A stretch of DNA of 57,152 bases. Source: an uncultured Bacilli bacterium (GTDB lineage Bacteria > Bacillota_I > Bacilli_A > RF39 > UBA660). Position 1 is the stretch's first letter. Each line of letters starts with the position of its first letter. The position numbers and the translations under genes were made by a program. Below are positions 56,957 through 57,152 of this stretch, piece by piece. The notes under the pieces were generated by a model. That model did no database searches. It saw only the letters and a program-made list of their open reading frames with translations, and was not told the DNA's origin. The stretch is from NCBI GenBank assembly GCA_934086815.1, contig CAKOIM010000006.1:1-57152 (forward strand). The letters are read 5' to 3'.

Positions 56957-57152
56957 CTAGTTTATGCAAATTGGTGAATTTTTAGTTCCATTACCTTCGA
57001 CATAAGTTACAGAAGATGTGAGATAGAAGACTGGCCGCAACGCATACGCACTGCCCGCGTAACATTTGTTCAGGCTGCCAGTGTCGCTCACACAGAACAC
57101 AATAAAGACTTCGTCCGCAAAACGGGAAATAGTCCATTCTACTAACCCCATA
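56957..57152 (-). CDS. 3' end of a surface protein with variable C-terminal domain (partial)
   Basis: The last 64 codons of a gene that continues beyond the right edge. The end ALRPVFYLTSSVTYVEGNGTK...SPICIN aligns with the C-terminus of the 37729 surface protein (ARPVFFLDTSVIYESGNGS...YPYI), as does MGLVEWTIS with MGLYDWTIT. Between these constant ends (about 57010-57125), base composition is strikingly GC-rich and A-poor on the coding strand, with almost no codons ending in A, unlike the rest of the window. This is the pattern of a diversity-generating retroelement variable region. No reverse transcriptase or template repeat is in view. Confidence 0.7.
   Translation of the reverse strand, partial: MGLVEWTISRFADEVFIVFCVSDTGSLNKCYAGSAYALRPVFYLTSSVTYVEGNGTKNSPICIN

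Overview
The window is AT-rich throughout (roughly 70% or more A+T by eye) and reads as a chromosomal piece of a Gram-positive, Bacilli-type Firmicute. Supporting signs are T-box leaders before tyrS and serS, a Bacillus-type (class B) RNase P RNA next to gpsB, the recU-ponA pair, SufU-type Fe-S assembly, a PerR/rubrerythrin pair, and spore proteins (SpoVS, CotD-like, CotF-like). TGA is used as stop (recU), so this is the standard bacterial code and not the Mycoplasma code. Many small membrane and surface genes suggest an uncultured gut lineage near Erysipelotrichales/RF39; that placement is inference.

Layout. 1-6.6 kb: SEDS protein, small spore-like and hypothetical genes, a double-HTH regulator, a T-box operon (HD hydrolase-tyrS), a Panacea-type toxin-antitoxin pair, a pseudouridine synthase and tRNA-Ala. 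6.6-13.7 kb: rpoZ, a lone prepilin-like gene, CotD-like, HAD phosphatase, rodZ-pgsA, rnpB-gpsB, and an AAA/DUF4143 ATPase bounded by direct repeats made from the tail of a transglutaminase-like gene. 13.8-22.6 kb: recU-ponA, CPBP protease, YebC, patatin, epimerase, ZIP transporter, Rpn nuclease. 22.8-28.7 kb: two SipW-type exported surface proteins, typA, a thioredoxin-like protein, an HD hydrolase. 28.8-31 kb: an AbiF-like HEPN gene between two matching inverted hairpins, a 191-bp MITE-like insert in a tRNA-operon terminator, and seven tRNAs. 31-37.6 kb: miaB, serS (T-box), polysaccharide deacetylase, rubrerythrin-perR, spoVS. 37.7-43.2 kb: a surface protein with 5' tandem repeats, a convergent sRNA/mini-ORF locus, the csoR-sufCDUB operon and tRNA-Thr(GGT). 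43.2-57.15 kb: a DUF1016 pseudogene, an amidoligase locus, a two-component system with an ABC exporter, CotF-like genes, a second Rpn nuclease, a GH25 muramidase, and the 3' end of a surface gene whose tail looks like a diversity-generating-retroelement variable region.

How the parts fit. Housekeeping functions (wall synthesis, translation, tRNA modification, Fe-S assembly) are interleaved with defence or conflict modules: the Panacea pair, the AbiF unit, Rpn nucleases and DUF1016 remains. Surface diversification is the other theme, with SipW-type proteins and two C-terminally related surface proteins. The least explained elements are the AbiF hairpin pair, the Panacea partner, the sRNA/mini-ORF locus and the right-edge variable region.
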